DNA from: Tessaracoccus sp. MC1865 | GTDB taxonomy: Bacteria; Actinomycetota; Actinomycetes; Propionibacteriales; Propionibacteriaceae | NCBI RefSeq assembly: GCF_017815535.1 | Contig: NZ_CP072596.1 | Location: 2,046,001 to 2,110,000, forward strand | DNA: 64,000 nt | Direction: 5' to 3' | Part shown: piece by piece, positions 51,670 to 60,544 of the stretch | Numbering within the stretch: the stretch's first letter is position 1 | Layout: every line of letters starts with the position of its first letter | Position numbers and translations under genes: made by a program | The notes under the pieces: generated by a model | Told to the model about the DNA's origin: nothing | Databases searched by the model: none | What the model saw: the letters and a program-made list of their open reading frames with translations, nothing else

Positions 51670-53166
51670 ATGACCCAGTTCTCCGGCGAGTACCAGCCCA
51701 CCGGCCCTTCGACCCGCTTGAACGGCGCCCCCGCAGAGTCGGATGCCCACTCCCTGACCGTCGGCAACGACGGCCCGATCGTCCTGCACGACGTCCACCT
51801 GGTCGAGCAGCTCGCCCACTTCAACCGCGAGCGGGTGGCGGAGCGCAGCCCCCACGCCAAGGGCTCGGGCGCCTTCGGCACCTTCACGGTCACCCAGGAC
51901 GTCACGAAGTACACCAAGGCGGCCCCGTTCCAGCCCGGCGCCGAGACCCGCATGCTGACGCGCTTCTCCACCGTCGCCGGCGAGCAGGGCTCCCCCGACA
52001 CCTGGCGCGACGTGCGTGGCTTCTCCGTGCGCTTCTACTCCACCGCCGGCAACCTCGACATCGTGGGCAACAACACGCCGGTGTTCTTCGTCAAGGATCC
52101 GCTGAAGTTCCCCAACTTCATCCGTTCGCAGAAGCGCCACCCCGCCACCGGCCTGCGCAACACGAACATGCAGTGGGACTTCTGGACCAACTCGCCGGAG
52201 ACCGCCCACCAGGTCACCTACCTCATGGGCGACCGGGGCCTGCCGGCCACCTGGCGCCACATGCACGGTTTTTCGTCCCACACCTACATGTGGGTCAACG
52301 CCCAGGGCGAGAAGTTCTGGGTGAAGTACCACTGGCGCAGCAACCAGGGTGAGAAGAACCTCACCAACGCCGAGGCCCAGCGGCTGGCCGGCGAAAACGC
52401 CGACTTCCACCGCGCCGACCTGTTCGACGCCATCGGGCGCGGCGAGTTCCCGTCGTGGACGCTGCACATGCAGGTCATGCCGTACGAGGAGGCGAAGACC
52501 TACCGCTTCAACCCGTTCGACCTCACCAAGATCTGGTCCCACAAGGACTACCCGCTGATCGAGGTCGGCGTCATGGAACTCAACGAGAACCCGGTCAACT
52601 TCTACGCGCAGATCGAGCAGGCAGCGTTCTCGCCGTCGAACTTCATCCCGGGCACCGGCATCTCGCCGGACAAGATGCTCACCGCCCGCGTGTTCGCCTA
52701 CCCGGACGCCCAGCGCGCCCGCATCGGCTCGAACTTCCACCAGCTCCCGGTGAACCAGCCCATCACGCAGACGAACAACTTCGCCGAGCAGGGCCACATG
52801 CAGTACCTGCACACGGGCGCGGCCCCGGTCCACACCTTCAACAGCTACGGGCGTGCGTACTCGGACGCCGAGGTTGTGGATGAGGCGGGCTGGGAGGCTG
52901 ACGGCTCGCTCGTGCGTGCCGCCATCAGCCGGCACGCCGAGGACGACGACTTCGGTCAGGCGGGCACGCTGGTCCGCGAGGTCTACGACGACGCCCAGCG
53001 TGAGCGCTTCGTGGAGACCGTCGCCGGCGGCCTCTCCCAGTGCGAGCAGCAGGTCCAGGAGCGCGGCTTCTGGTACTGGAAGCAGGTCGACGAGAACATC
53101 GGCCAGCGCATCGAGAACAAGGTCCGCGGCCTCTCCACCATCGAGGACGAGGATTCAGTTGCCTGA
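51670..53166 (+). CDS. katA: Monofunctional haem catalase
   Basis: 498 aa small-subunit (clade 3-like) catalase, breaking hydrogen peroxide to water and oxygen. Distal His62 is in [12 protein letters not shown], Asn in [11 protein letters not shown], and the proximal Tyr is in [14 protein letters not shown]. The start at ATG 51670 has AAAGG 5 bases upstream within the fur stop region, so the pair is co-transcribed and probably coupled. No flavodoxin-like domain, as expected for this size. Confidence 0.96.
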   Translation: MTQFSGEYQPTGPSTRLNGAPAESDAHSLTVGNDGPIVLHDVHLVEQLAHFNRERVAERSPHAKGSGAFGTFTVTQDVTKYTKAAPFQPGAETRMLTRFSTVAGEQGSPDTWRDVRGFSVRFYSTAGNLDIVGNNTPVFFVKDPLKFPNFIRSQKRHPATGLRNTNMQWDFWTNSPETAHQVTYLMGDRGLPATWRHMHGFSSHTYMWVNAQGEKFWVKYHWRSNQGEKNLTNAEAQRLAGENADFHRADLFDAIGRGEFPSWTLHMQVMPYEEAKTYRFNPFDLTKIWSHKDYPLIEVGVMELNENPVNFYAQIEQAAFSPSNFIPGTGISPDKMLTARVFAYPDAQRARIGSNFHQLPVNQPITQTNNFAEQGHMQYLHTGAAPVHTFNSYGRAYSDAEVVDEAGWEADGSLVRAAISRHAEDDDFGQAGTLVREVYDDAQRERFVETVAGGLSQCEQQVQERGFWYWKQVDENIGQRIENKVRGLSTIEDEDSVA

Positions 53167-53179
53167 TTCAGGCCACTGA

Positions 53180-53218
53180 AGGGGCGGGCTGCTGGCGGGC
53201 GGCCCGCCCCTCTTTCCT
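53180..53218 (+). terminator. Terminator after katA
   Basis: GGGGCGGGC (53181-53189) pairs with GCCCGCCCC (53202-53210), followed by TCTTTCCTTG. Confidence 0.75.
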
Positions 53219-53262
53219 TGCCACCTTGCTGCCGCTTCTGCGCGACCCAGTGGACGAACCGC

Positions 53263-54258
53263 TCAGAGGACGTCGAGGTACGCCTCGGCCGGAGCCGCCT
53301 CGATCACGCCGGCCTGGGCGAAGAACTCGGCCATCCGGCCGAAGGCCGCGGTGTCGACGGCGACGCTGACCTGACCGTCACGCTTCCACAACTCGGCGGT
53401 GGCGGCCAGCACCTTCTCGGCGGTGGCCCGCTGCTCCGGCTCAGCCATCGCCGGGACGTGCTCCGCGGTGGCATCCAGTGCGGCCTGCGGGTCTGCCACG
53501 ACGGCCTCTTCGGCCTCCTTCATGCCGAGCGCCACGGCACGCAGGATGTCCTCGGACACCTTCGTGCCGGGCGCGATCAGGCTGGGCCCGACCAGCAGCG
53601 CCTCGCCGGGTTCGAAGATGGGGATGGAGACCGACGCGATGTTCTGGTTCTCCAGTTGGACGCCCTCGTTGTTGATGAAACCCATGGCGAAGTCCACCTG
53701 CTTGGCGGCCAGCGCAGAGAGCGTCGTGAAGCCGATGTCGACGAGCGTGACCTCGTTCTCCGTGAGGCCGGCCCGGTGGATCGCGCAGAGCGCCGCGTAG
53801 TAGCTGGAGCCGAAGTGACCCGGGATGCCCAGCGTGGCCCCGTTCAGTACGTCCAGGCCCGGGTCGGCCCCGAGCGTGGCGGGGTCGCCGCCCATCACCC
53901 GCAGCGGGTAGGTCTGGTACGAGGTGGCGAAGGTCCGCAGGTCGTTGCCGCCGGCGTTGGCCACCATCGCCTCATCGGCGGACGCGAAGACGATGTCCTC
54001 CTTGCCGCCCAGCACGGCACCCCAGAGGTCTTCCTGCTGGCCGTGGTGGCGCAGCGTCACGTCCAGGCCGTGCTTCTTGAATACACCCTCCCTCACGCCG
54101 AGGTAGAACGCGCTGAACTGCACGTTCGGGATGTAGGTGAGCCCGACGGTGAGCTTCCCGTCCCCCACCGCCTCCGGTTGCCTGCTGCCACAGGCGGTGA
54201 GGGTGGCCCCCGCTCCCACGGCGAGGCCACCCAGCAGCATGCTGCGTCGACTGATCAT
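53263..54258 (-). CDS. ribY: Riboflavin ABC transporter substrate-binding protein (RibY-like)
   Basis: 331 aa NMT1/THI5-like binding protein. The twin-arginine start ISRRSMLLGG and lipobox LTAC (Cys23) make it an exported lipoprotein. KLTVGLTYIPNVQFSAFYLGVREGVFKKHGLDV is the family signature. By sequence alone it looks like a thiamine-precursor binder (ThiY), but the FMN riboswitch upstream of the operon assigns riboflavin, as in described RibXY transporters. The start has AAGGAG 9 bases upstream and overlaps the permease stop by four bases. No ATPase gene is present. Confidence 0.8.
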   Translation of the reverse strand: MISRRSMLLGGLAVGAGATLTACGSRQPEAVGDGKLTVGLTYIPNVQFSAFYLGVREGVFKKHGLDVTLRHHGQQEDLWGAVLGGKEDIVFASADEAMVANAGGNDLRTFATSYQTYPLRVMGGDPATLGADPGLDVLNGATLGIPGHFGSSYYAALCAIHRAGLTENEVTLVDIGFTTLSALAAKQVDFAMGFINNEGVQLENQNIASVSIPIFEPGEALLVGPSLIAPGTKVSEDILRAVALGMKEAEEAVVADPQAALDATAEHVPAMAEPEQRATAEKVLAATAELWKRDGQVSVAVDTAAFGRMAEFFAQAGVIEAAPAEAYLDVL

Positions 54259-55094
54259 GTTGTTTCTCCTTGTAGGCGCGCCACTGCCGCTCGCTCCAGA
54301 AGCTGGACGAACGCGTACAGGGCCATGGCTGAGAGGCTGATCCAGGCGACCACGGCGAAGACGCCGGCGGTGTCTGCAGCCTCGCGGGACAACGTGAGCA
54401 GGGTGCCCAGACCGGCGCCGCCCATGACGAGTTCGCCGACGACCGCACCGGTCATCGCGAGCACCACACCGCCGCGCACGCCGGCCAGCACCGACGGGGC
54501 CGCCATGGGCCCCTCGATGTGGATCAGGCGTTGCCAGGCGCTGGCACCGTCGAGAAGGGCGTTCTCCACCACACGCATGTCGAGGGACCGGAATCCGACG
54601 ATGGTGGTGGTCACCATGGGGAAGAAGGCGACGATCGCACAGAGCACCGCAATCGGGATGGTCCCGTAGCCGATCCAGAGCACCAGCAGCGGCGCCGTCG
54701 CTACTAGCGGCACTGTCTGCGTGATGGCGACGACGGGCTCCATCACCGCTGCGAGCAGCCGGGAATGGGTGATGACGATTCCCAGGGGGATCGCGACAAG
54801 GACGGCGAAGGCGACACCCAGGAGGGCCGCGCTCAGCGTCGGCGACAGATAGCGCCACGCGATCCCCAGCTGCGCCTGCGAGACCATGCGGGCGACGACG
54901 TCGCCAGGGCCGGGCAGGTAGAGCGGTTCGATCAGGCCGGCGCCGGTCACCGCCCACCACACGCCCACCGCGAGGATGAGCGCAATGGTGGCAGGGATCC
55001 AGCGGCCGGCGGTGGGCCTGGTGCGTGCGGGGTAGGCGGACCAGAGCCCGAGGTGCGCAAGCCTGCGCGCCCTACGTCGCTCATCGGTGGTCAT
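54255..55094 (-). CDS. ribX: Riboflavin ABC transporter permease (RibX-like)
   Basis: 279 aa BPD_transp_1 permease with six membrane helices. The EAA-type loop is seen in ENALLDGASAWQRLIHIEGPMAAPSVLAGVRGG. It matches ThiX/SsuC-type permeases. I place the start at ATG 55094, 11 bases after AAGGAG; GTG at 55106 would sit on the ribosome binding site. First gene of the operon under the FMN riboswitch, followed by ribY with a four-base overlap. Confidence 0.8.
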   Translation of the reverse strand: MTTDERRRARRLAHLGLWSAYPARTRPTAGRWIPATIALILAVGVWWAVTGAGLIEPLYLPGPGDVVARMVSQAQLGIAWRYLSPTLSAALLGVAFAVLVAIPLGIVITHSRLLAAVMEPVVAITQTVPLVATAPLLVLWIGYGTIPIAVLCAIVAFFPMVTTTIVGFRSLDMRVVENALLDGASAWQRLIHIEGPMAAPSVLAGVRGGVVLAMTGAVVGELVMGGAGLGTLLTLSREAADTAGVFAVVAWISLSAMALYAFVQLLERAAVARLQGETT

Positions 55095-55215
55095 CTGCCC
55101 CGTCACTCCTTGTCCAGGCCCGGGGCACGCGTCGACGGTGTGAGCCTGGAGCGGACCCTCGACACCTCGCTGGGTCGCGAAGCGTCAGGGCGCGTCAGGC
55201 ACGCCGTCGGCGACG

Positions 55216-55334
55216 AGTTCCTCCCATCCAGACTTTAACTGTCGGTCTCGGAATTTCACCGAGTCAGCCCTTCTGGAGATCCAGAAGAGGTCGCGGACTA
55301 TCACCGCCGGTTCGGACTTACACCGACCCCGGAA
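55216..55334 (-). promoter_or_regulatory. FMN riboswitch (RFN element)
   Basis: On the minus strand the conserved FMN-aptamer strings occur in order: GGTCGGTGTAAGTCCGAACC, ACCGGCGGTGATAGTCCGCG, GGTGAAATTCCGAGACCGAC and AGTTAAAGTCTGGATGGGAG. P1 closes with TTCC and GGAA. A variable hairpin (TTCTGGATCTCCAGAA) sits in the middle. About 120 bases separate it from the ribX start, room for an expression platform. FMN binding is expected to switch ribX-ribY off. Confidence 0.93.
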
Positions 55335-55348
55335 CACGTTTGCCGTCA

Positions 55349-55354
55349 ACATTA
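55349..55354 (-). promoter_or_regulatory. -10 box of the riboswitch-ribXY transcript
   Basis: TAATGT on the minus strand lies 14 bases before the aptamer's first stem, a suitable distance for a transcript beginning just before P1. Confidence 0.4.
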
Positions 55355-55388
55355 GCACCGCGGCGCCGGAGTGCGCGTTTCCGCCGTC

Positions 55389-56032
55389 TCAGTAGGCGAC
55401 CGTGAACCGCTGGCGACGGTGCGCCGGGCGCTCGATCTCGTCGACGAAGGCCTGTGCGTAGTCCTCGCCCGAAATGAACGAATTGCCCTCGTCATCGGTC
55501 AGCAGCACGTCCCCGCCGAGGCGGAAACTGCCCAGCCGCTCGCCCGGCGCGAACGCACCGAAGCCACCGGCGGGGCTGAGGAAGAACCAGTCGAGCGACT
55601 CGTCGCTGCCTCGCAGGTCCTCCAGCAGCCCGGCCATCTCGGTGGCCTCCGGCTTGAGCCAGTCCGGGAAGCCGTCCGTGTCGACGAGGCGGGGGCCACC
55701 CGGGGCGACCTCCAACGACGCGGCGCCACCGACGACGGCCAGCCGGGCGCCCGCTGCCCGGGCCTCCTCGGCGATCGTCCGCATGACCTCCCGCAGGCGG
55801 CCCTCGAGTTCACCGCGGGGGACAGGGCCGTCGCGACCACGTCGGCGCCGGCGACCATCTCGCGGACGGCGTCGGGGTCGGACACGTCACAGGTGCGGTA
55901 CGTCACCGCGTCGGTCTTCTCGTCCGGGACATGGCGGGAGACCGCAGTGACCTCGTGTCCGCGGGACGAGGCCTCGCGGACGATGTTGCTGCCGGCGTAG
56001 CCGGTGCCGCCGATGATCACGATGCGTGCCAT
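55389..56032 (-). pseudogene. NAD(P)H-binding oxidoreductase, interrupted by one frameshift
   Basis: Read across one missing base it is a 214-residue atypical SDR of the NAD(P)-binding-10 type. The start ARIVIIGGTGYAGSNIVREASSRGHEVTAVSRH is in the first frame and continues to VATALSP. The frame then shifts at the G run 55817-55821 (one base short). The rest, from RGELEGRLREVMRTIAEEA to the end QRFTVAY, is in the second frame. Similar proteins are flavin reductases or epimerases. ATG 56032 has AAAGGA upstream. Possibly a sequencing error. Confidence 0.75.
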
Positions 56033-56112
56033 GGGTGCAGTCCTTTCTCCAGGGCCTCTGGTAGCTGCCCACTGGAGCAAACCTAGTCCTGCCCTCCGGA
56101 GGTCTGGCGGGA

Positions 56113-59031
56113 TCAGGCGGCCCAGAAAATGGCGTCGACGGCGTCTGCCGCTCGTCGCAACAACCGACGGGTGTCCTCCACCAGTCTGGACGCCTCACCT
56201 GCCCGGTAGCCGAGCAGCAGGGCGATGGCCGCCAGTTCGCGCGTGTCCGAGGGCAACGCGTCGCTGGCCCGACCACGCACCAGCATGATGGCGTCGCGCA
56301 GCATGCTGGCCCGGTGCCAGGCCTCCTGCAGCCGGACCGCCTGGCTCTCCGGCATGATCTCCAACGCGGCCAGCGCCGCCAGGGCGTCCATGGTGGACGT
56401 GGTGCGCAGCACCGCATGCTCGTGGCCGTGCTGCAGTTGCAGCAACTGCACCGTCCACTCGACATCCGACAGGCCGCCGGGCCCGAGCTTGAGGTGCCGG
56501 TCGCGCGGCACGCCCTTGGGGATGCGCTCGTTCTCCATCCGCGACTTCAGCTTGCGGATCTCAGAGATCTGCGCGCGGGTCAGGCCGCCGTCGGGGTACC
56601 GGAACCAGTCGATCCCGGTGAGCACCGCCTCCGAGAGCGCCCGCTCCCCCGCACCATGGCGGGCGCGCAGCAGCATCTGGGCCTCCCAGGTGGAGGCCCA
56701 CTTCGTGTAATAGGTCAGGTACGACGACACCGTGCGCACCTGGGGGCCGCCCTTGCCCTCGGGGCGGAGGTCGGTGTCGATCACCAGCGCAGGATCCGGG
56801 CCCGGTTTGCCGATGATCTCGGCGGCGCGCCGGACCAGGTCGGTCGCCCTCGTGAGCTCCTCGCCCTCCGTGCCGTCGGGAACGACGAACATGCAGTCGG
56901 CGTCGGAGGAGTAGCTCACCTCATAGCCGCCCCACCGCCCGAGCGCGATGACGCCCACCGGCGGGGCGTCGATGGTGCGGCGCGCCAACTGCAGTCCGGC
57001 CTCGACGGTGGCGGACGCGAGGTCGCTCAGCGCGCCGCCCACCGCGGCGAGGTCGGCGTGCCCCAGCACGTCGCTCAGCGCGATGCGGCACAGCTCGGCG
57101 CGGCGCAGCGCCCTGACAGAGGCGACCGACTGGTCCGGGTCGTCGTAGCGGTTGGCGGCCCGGGTGAGGGAGGCGGTGAGCTCGTCGACCGAGCGTGGCC
57201 GCAGGTCGTCGGTGCTGGCGAGCATCTTGATGTGCTCGGGCGCGCGCTTCAGGAGGTCGACCACGTAGCGGCTCGACGACGCGACCCTGGCCAGGCGTTG
57301 GGCCATGTAGCCCTCGTCGCGCAGTGCCCGCAGGTACCAGGAGGTCTTGCCGAGCGACTCCGACAGCTGGCGGAACGCGAGGAGCCCGAAGTCGGGGTTG
57401 GGCCCGTCGGCGAACCACTGCAGCATGGCGGGGAGGAGCTGGCGCTGGATCTCGGTGCCGCGGTCGCGGCCGGTGGTCAACGCGCGGATGTGGCCCAGGC
57501 CGGCCTGCGGGTCGGCGAAGCCGAGGGCCCGCATCCGGGTCTTGGCGGCTTCGGTGCTCAGTTGCAACTCGTCCGTGCGCACCTGGCTGACGACATCGAG
57601 CAGAGGCGAGAAGAACAGTCGCTGCTGCAGCTGCCGGACCCGGCGCGCGGAATCGCGCCACCGCTTCTGCAGGTCCTCGGCCGAGGAGCCCATCGAGCGG
57701 GCGACATGGCTGAGGGCCAGCTCGTCGTCCGGCATGAGGTGGGTCCTGCGGAGGCGGCGCAGTTGGATGCGGTGCTCCAGGACCCGCTGGAACCGGTAGG
57801 CGCGCGCCATCTCGGCGCCGTCGGCCCTGCCGATGTAGCCGTTGCCGATCAGTGCCATGAGCCCGTCGAACGTGCCGCGGGTGCGGATCCGCTCATCGGC
57901 GCGGCCGTGCACCAACTGCAGCAGCTGGACGGAGAACTCGGTGTCGCGCAGACCGCCGGAGCCGAGCTTGATCTCGCGGTCCTCCTGCTTAGCGGGGATC
58001 AGGGAGATCACCCGCTCCCGCATGGCGCGCACCTCCGGCAGGAACTCGGGCCGCTCCCCCGCCTGCCAGACCAGGGGCCACACGGCGTCGACGAACTCCC
58101 GGCCCAGGTCGAGGTCGCCCGCTGCGGGGCGGGCCTTGAGCATGGCCTGGAACTCCCAGTTCTTGGCCCATTTCGCGTAGTAGGCGCGGTAGCTGGCCAG
58201 CGTCCTGACGAGGGGGCCGGCTTTCCCCTCAGGACGCAGCGCCGCGTCGAGCTGCCAGATGCTGCCCTCGGAGGTGTGCGAGGAACAGATCCGGGCCTGC
58301 GCGGCGGCGAGCTTACCGGCGACGGCGACCGCTTCGTCGGCCGTTGCGCCCTCCGCCGGTTCGGCCACATAGATCACGTCGACGTCGGAGATGTAGTTGA
58401 GTTCCTGTGCGCCCGTCTTGCCCATGGCCAGCACGGCGACGCGGGCCTGCCGCCAGCCTGGCACCTCCGCGCGGGCGAAGGCCAGCGACATGTCCAGCAC
58501 CACGTCCGCGACGTGCGACAGCTCTGCTGCGATCTCATGGACCAGGGCGTCCGGCTGCGGAGCGGAGAGATCGCGCGCGGCGATTTCGATCAGCGCGGCG
58601 CGGTTGGCCAGCCGGAGCTGGTCGGCGCTGCCTGTGGCCACCCCGTCGTCCAGGTGGATCCGGGCGTCGAAGAAGGCGCGCCACCCGGACAACCCACGGT
58701 GCACGGGTTCGACGGCGAGGATGCGCGCCTCGGCCGGGTGCCTCACGAGCGTGTGGGCCAGCACGCTGGATCCGCCCATGACGAGCAGCAGCCGTCGGAG
58801 CCACGCCTCGTCCGACGCGATCTCGCGGAAAACCTCCGGCGACGCGGCCTCGAGCCGCTCGAGCGAATCGAGCGCGAGGTCCCGGTCTGCCACGGGTTCG
58901 AACAGCGCCAGATCGACCGGGGGCTCACCGCCGAGCCTGTCCGTCCAGCGCTCCCAGACGCGGGCGGCACCGCTCGCGGAATCAAACCCGCGACGGGCGA
59001 ACTCCCCCATCGGCGACTGGTATCTACCCAT
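56113..59031 (-). CDS. glnE: Glutamine synthetase adenylyltransferase/deadenylylase
   Basis: 972 aa, full length. Two nucleotidyltransferase domains: the N-terminal deadenylylase with ELNYISDVDVIYVAEP and the C-terminal adenylylase with WGGYEVSYSSDADCMFVVPD, each followed by a helical GlnD_UR_UTase domain. It adenylylates GlnA at Tyr402 when nitrogen is plentiful and reverses this when it is scarce. Divergent from the sterol-carrier-like gene. ATG 59031 preceded by TAGTCT. It lies between glnA and glnA2 as in mycobacteria. Confidence 0.96.
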   Translation of the reverse strand: MGRYQSPMGEFARRGFDSASGAARVWERWTDRLGGEPPVDLALFEPVADRDLALDSLERLEAASPEVFREIASDEAWLRRLLLVMGGSSVLAHTLVRHPAEARILAVEPVHRGLSGWRAFFDARIHLDDGVATGSADQLRLANRAALIEIAARDLSAPQPDALVHEIAAELSHVADVVLDMSLAFARAEVPGWRQARVAVLAMGKTGAQELNYISDVDVIYVAEPAEGATADEAVAVAGKLAAAQARICSSHTSEGSIWQLDAALRPEGKAGPLVRTLASYRAYYAKWAKNWEFQAMLKARPAAGDLDLGREFVDAVWPLVWQAGERPEFLPEVRAMRERVISLIPAKQEDREIKLGSGGLRDTEFSVQLLQLVHGRADERIRTRGTFDGLMALIGNGYIGRADGAEMARAYRFQRVLEHRIQLRRLRRTHLMPDDELALSHVARSMGSSAEDLQKRWRDSARRVRQLQQRLFFSPLLDVVSQVRTDELQLSTEAAKTRMRALGFADPQAGLGHIRALTTGRDRGTEIQRQLLPAMLQWFADGPNPDFGLLAFRQLSESLGKTSWYLRALRDEGYMAQRLARVASSSRYVVDLLKRAPEHIKMLASTDDLRPRSVDELTASLTRAANRYDDPDQSVASVRALRRAELCRIALSDVLGHADLAAVGGALSDLASATVEAGLQLARRTIDAPPVGVIALGRWGGYEVSYSSDADCMFVVPDGTEGEELTRATDLVRRAAEIIGKPGPDPALVIDTDLRPEGKGGPQVRTVSSYLTYYTKWASTWEAQMLLRARHGAGERALSEAVLTGIDWFRYPDGGLTRAQISEIRKLKSRMENERIPKGVPRDRHLKLGPGGLSDVEWTVQLLQLQHGHEHAVLRTTSTMDALAALAALEIMPESQAVRLQEAWHRASMLRDAIMLVRGRASDALPSDTRELAAIALLLGYRAGEASRLVEDTRRLLRRAADAVDAIFWAA

Positions 59032-59037
59032 TGGCTC

Positions 59038-59043
59038 AGACTA
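59038..59043 (-). promoter_or_regulatory. -10 box of glnE
   Basis: TAGTCT on the minus strand ends 6 bases before the ATG at 59031. Confidence 0.5.
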
Positions 59044-59108
59044 GTGGGCGGCCCTCCCCCAGGGGCGCGACGTTCCGACCTCCGCGACTGGCGCTGAGCG
59101 CCAGCCGT

Positions 59109-59114
59109 TAAGCT
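59109..59114 (+). promoter_or_regulatory. -10 box of the sterol-carrier-like gene
   Basis: TAAGCT ends 6 bases before the ATG at 59121; leaderless start. Confidence 0.55.
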
Positions 59115-59120
59115 GAATCG

Positions 59121-59549
59121 ATGTTCAAACCCACCCCGAAGGTCGTCGCCGCGCTGCGTGAGCGCCTCGACGACGAGGGCCTGACCGCGCTCGAGGTGGA
59201 GCTCAGGTTGCGCCGCCCGGATCTCACGCGGGTGCTGCTGCGCGCCGCCTCCGATCCGGCCCCGCTGGGCCGAGACCTCCTGGCCGCCGTCTGCCGCGCG
59301 GGATGTGCCCTGTTGGGCGAGCGGCATCCGGGTGCCACCATCGAGGTGCGGGTGCCGCCGTTCGCGGCGGTGCAGATCGGCTTCGAGACCGGGCCGAGGC
59401 ATACCCGCGGCACTCCGCCGAACGTGGTGGAGATGAGCGGCGAGACATTCGCGGCCCTGGCCACCGGACGCCAGCCCTGGGCAGAGGCCGACCTGCGGGC
59501 CTCGGGCGTCCATGCCCATGAGGCCTCAGCGGCCTTCCCCCTCTGCTGA
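59121..59549 (+). CDS. Sterol carrier family protein
   Basis: 142 aa, soluble. The VRVPPFAAVQIGFETGPRHTRGTPPNVVEMSGETFAALATGR stretch is the conserved core of an actinobacterial sterol-carrier-like family (related to the C-terminal domain of MDMPI proteins). The G-P-R-H-T-R-G-T-P-P-N-V-V-E box is diagnostic. The exact role is unknown. It stands alone between glnE and the aldo/keto reductase gene. Confidence 0.8.
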   Translation: MFKPTPKVVAALRERLDDEGLTALEVELRLRRPDLTRVLLRAASDPAPLGRDLLAAVCRAGCALLGERHPGATIEVRVPPFAAVQIGFETGPRHTRGTPPNVVEMSGETFAALATGRQPWAEADLRASGVHAHEASAAFPLC

Positions 59550-59622
59550 GCGTTCAGCTGGCGTTCAGCAGCCGGCACACGGACAACTGCCGAGAAGCCC
59601 CGCCCATGGGCCCGGCAACGGA

Positions 59623-59628
59623 CAGACT
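59623..59628 (+). promoter_or_regulatory. -10 box of the aldo/keto reductase gene
   Basis: CAGACT ends 6 bases before the ATG at 59635, a weaker match to the leaderless pattern. Confidence 0.4.
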
Positions 59629-59634
59629 GGACAC

Positions 59635-60540
59635 ATGAGCCCCGATGTCTCCGCGTCACACCATCCGATCCGCACCCTTCAGGTCGCCGGGCGAAGCGTC
59701 CCGGTGCTGGGCCAGGGCACGTGGCACATGGGCGACGAGTCGTCGCGCAGGGAGCGCGAGATCGCAGCGTTGCGCACCGGCCTGGACCTCGGCATGACGC
59801 TCATCGACACGGCGGAGATGTACGGCTCGGGCCGGTCCGAACAGTTGGTGGGTGAAGCTATCAAGGGCCGCCGCGACGAGGTGTTCCTGGTGTCCAAGGT
59901 GCTGCCCGGCAACGCCAGTCACGACGGCACGCTCGCCGCCTGCGAGCAGAGTCTGCGCCGTCTGGGCACCGATCACCTCGACCTCTACCTCCTGCACTGG
60001 GAGGGTTCGTACCCGCTGGAGGAGACCTTCGGGGCCTTCGAGGAACTGCGCGCGCAGGGCAAGATCGGCGCCTGGGGAGTGTCGAACTTCGACCGCACGC
60101 TCATGGCCGAAGCTGCGGTGGCGGCCCGCTCCGCAGCCGGGGCCGCGGGCAGCCGGCCTCAGGACCGGCCGGCGACCAACCAGGTGCTGTTCAACCTGCA
60201 GCGCCGTTGGCCCGAAGGCGGGCTGCTGGAGGAACTCCGCGCGTCGCACATCCCGCTGATGGCCTACTCACCGATCGAGCAGGGCGCCCTGGCCGCAGGA
60301 GGCAGGCGCGGGGCCGCGCTCACCACCGTCGCCCGTCGCCACGGCGCCACGGAGGCCCAGATCGCGCTGGCGTGGGTCATCTCGCAGCCGGGCGTGTTCG
60401 CCATCCCGAAGGCCGGATCAACGGCCCACGTGCGGGAGAACGCCGCAGCCGTCAGCATCCAACTCACCGCTGAGGATCACGCCGAGCTGGACGCGGCGTT
60501 CCCCAAGCCCGGCGATGATGCACCGCTCGAGTTGATCTGA
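59635..60540 (+). CDS. Aldo/keto reductase
   Basis: 301 aa. Catalytic residues are in LIDTAEMYGSGRSEQLVGEA (Asp and Tyr), VFLVSKVLP (Lys) and LYLLHWEG (His). The cofactor loop AIPKAGSTAHVRENAAAV is at the C terminus. It belongs to the YdjG/AKR subfamily, not to the same group as the reductase at 36270. The start is set to ATG 59635 by the -10 box; the longer frame to 59512 overlaps the preceding gene. Convergent with glnA2 (4-base gap). Confidence 0.92.
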   Translation: MSPDVSASHHPIRTLQVAGRSVPVLGQGTWHMGDESSRREREIAALRTGLDLGMTLIDTAEMYGSGRSEQLVGEAIKGRRDEVFLVSKVLPGNASHDGTLAACEQSLRRLGTDHLDLYLLHWEGSYPLEETFGAFEELRAQGKIGAWGVSNFDRTLMAEAAVAARSAAGAAGSRPQDRPATNQVLFNLQRRWPEGGLLEELRASHIPLMAYSPIEQGALAAGGRRGAALTTVARRHGATEAQIALAWVISQPGVFAIPKAGSTAHVRENAAAVSIQLTAEDHAELDAAFPKPGDDAPLELI

Positions 60541-60544
60541 ACGG

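Noticed and set aside
53263-55094. Assignment of the ABC pair to thiamine precursor uptake (ThiX/ThiY)
   Set aside because: Family similarity alone would allow it, but the upstream riboswitch has FMN-aptamer strings and none of the TPP-aptamer strings such as CTGAGA.
56314-59097. 927-codon plus-strand open frame opposite glnE
   Set aside because: Antisense of a conserved 972-residue enzyme with both catalytic motifs; the long frame reflects high GC at third positions.
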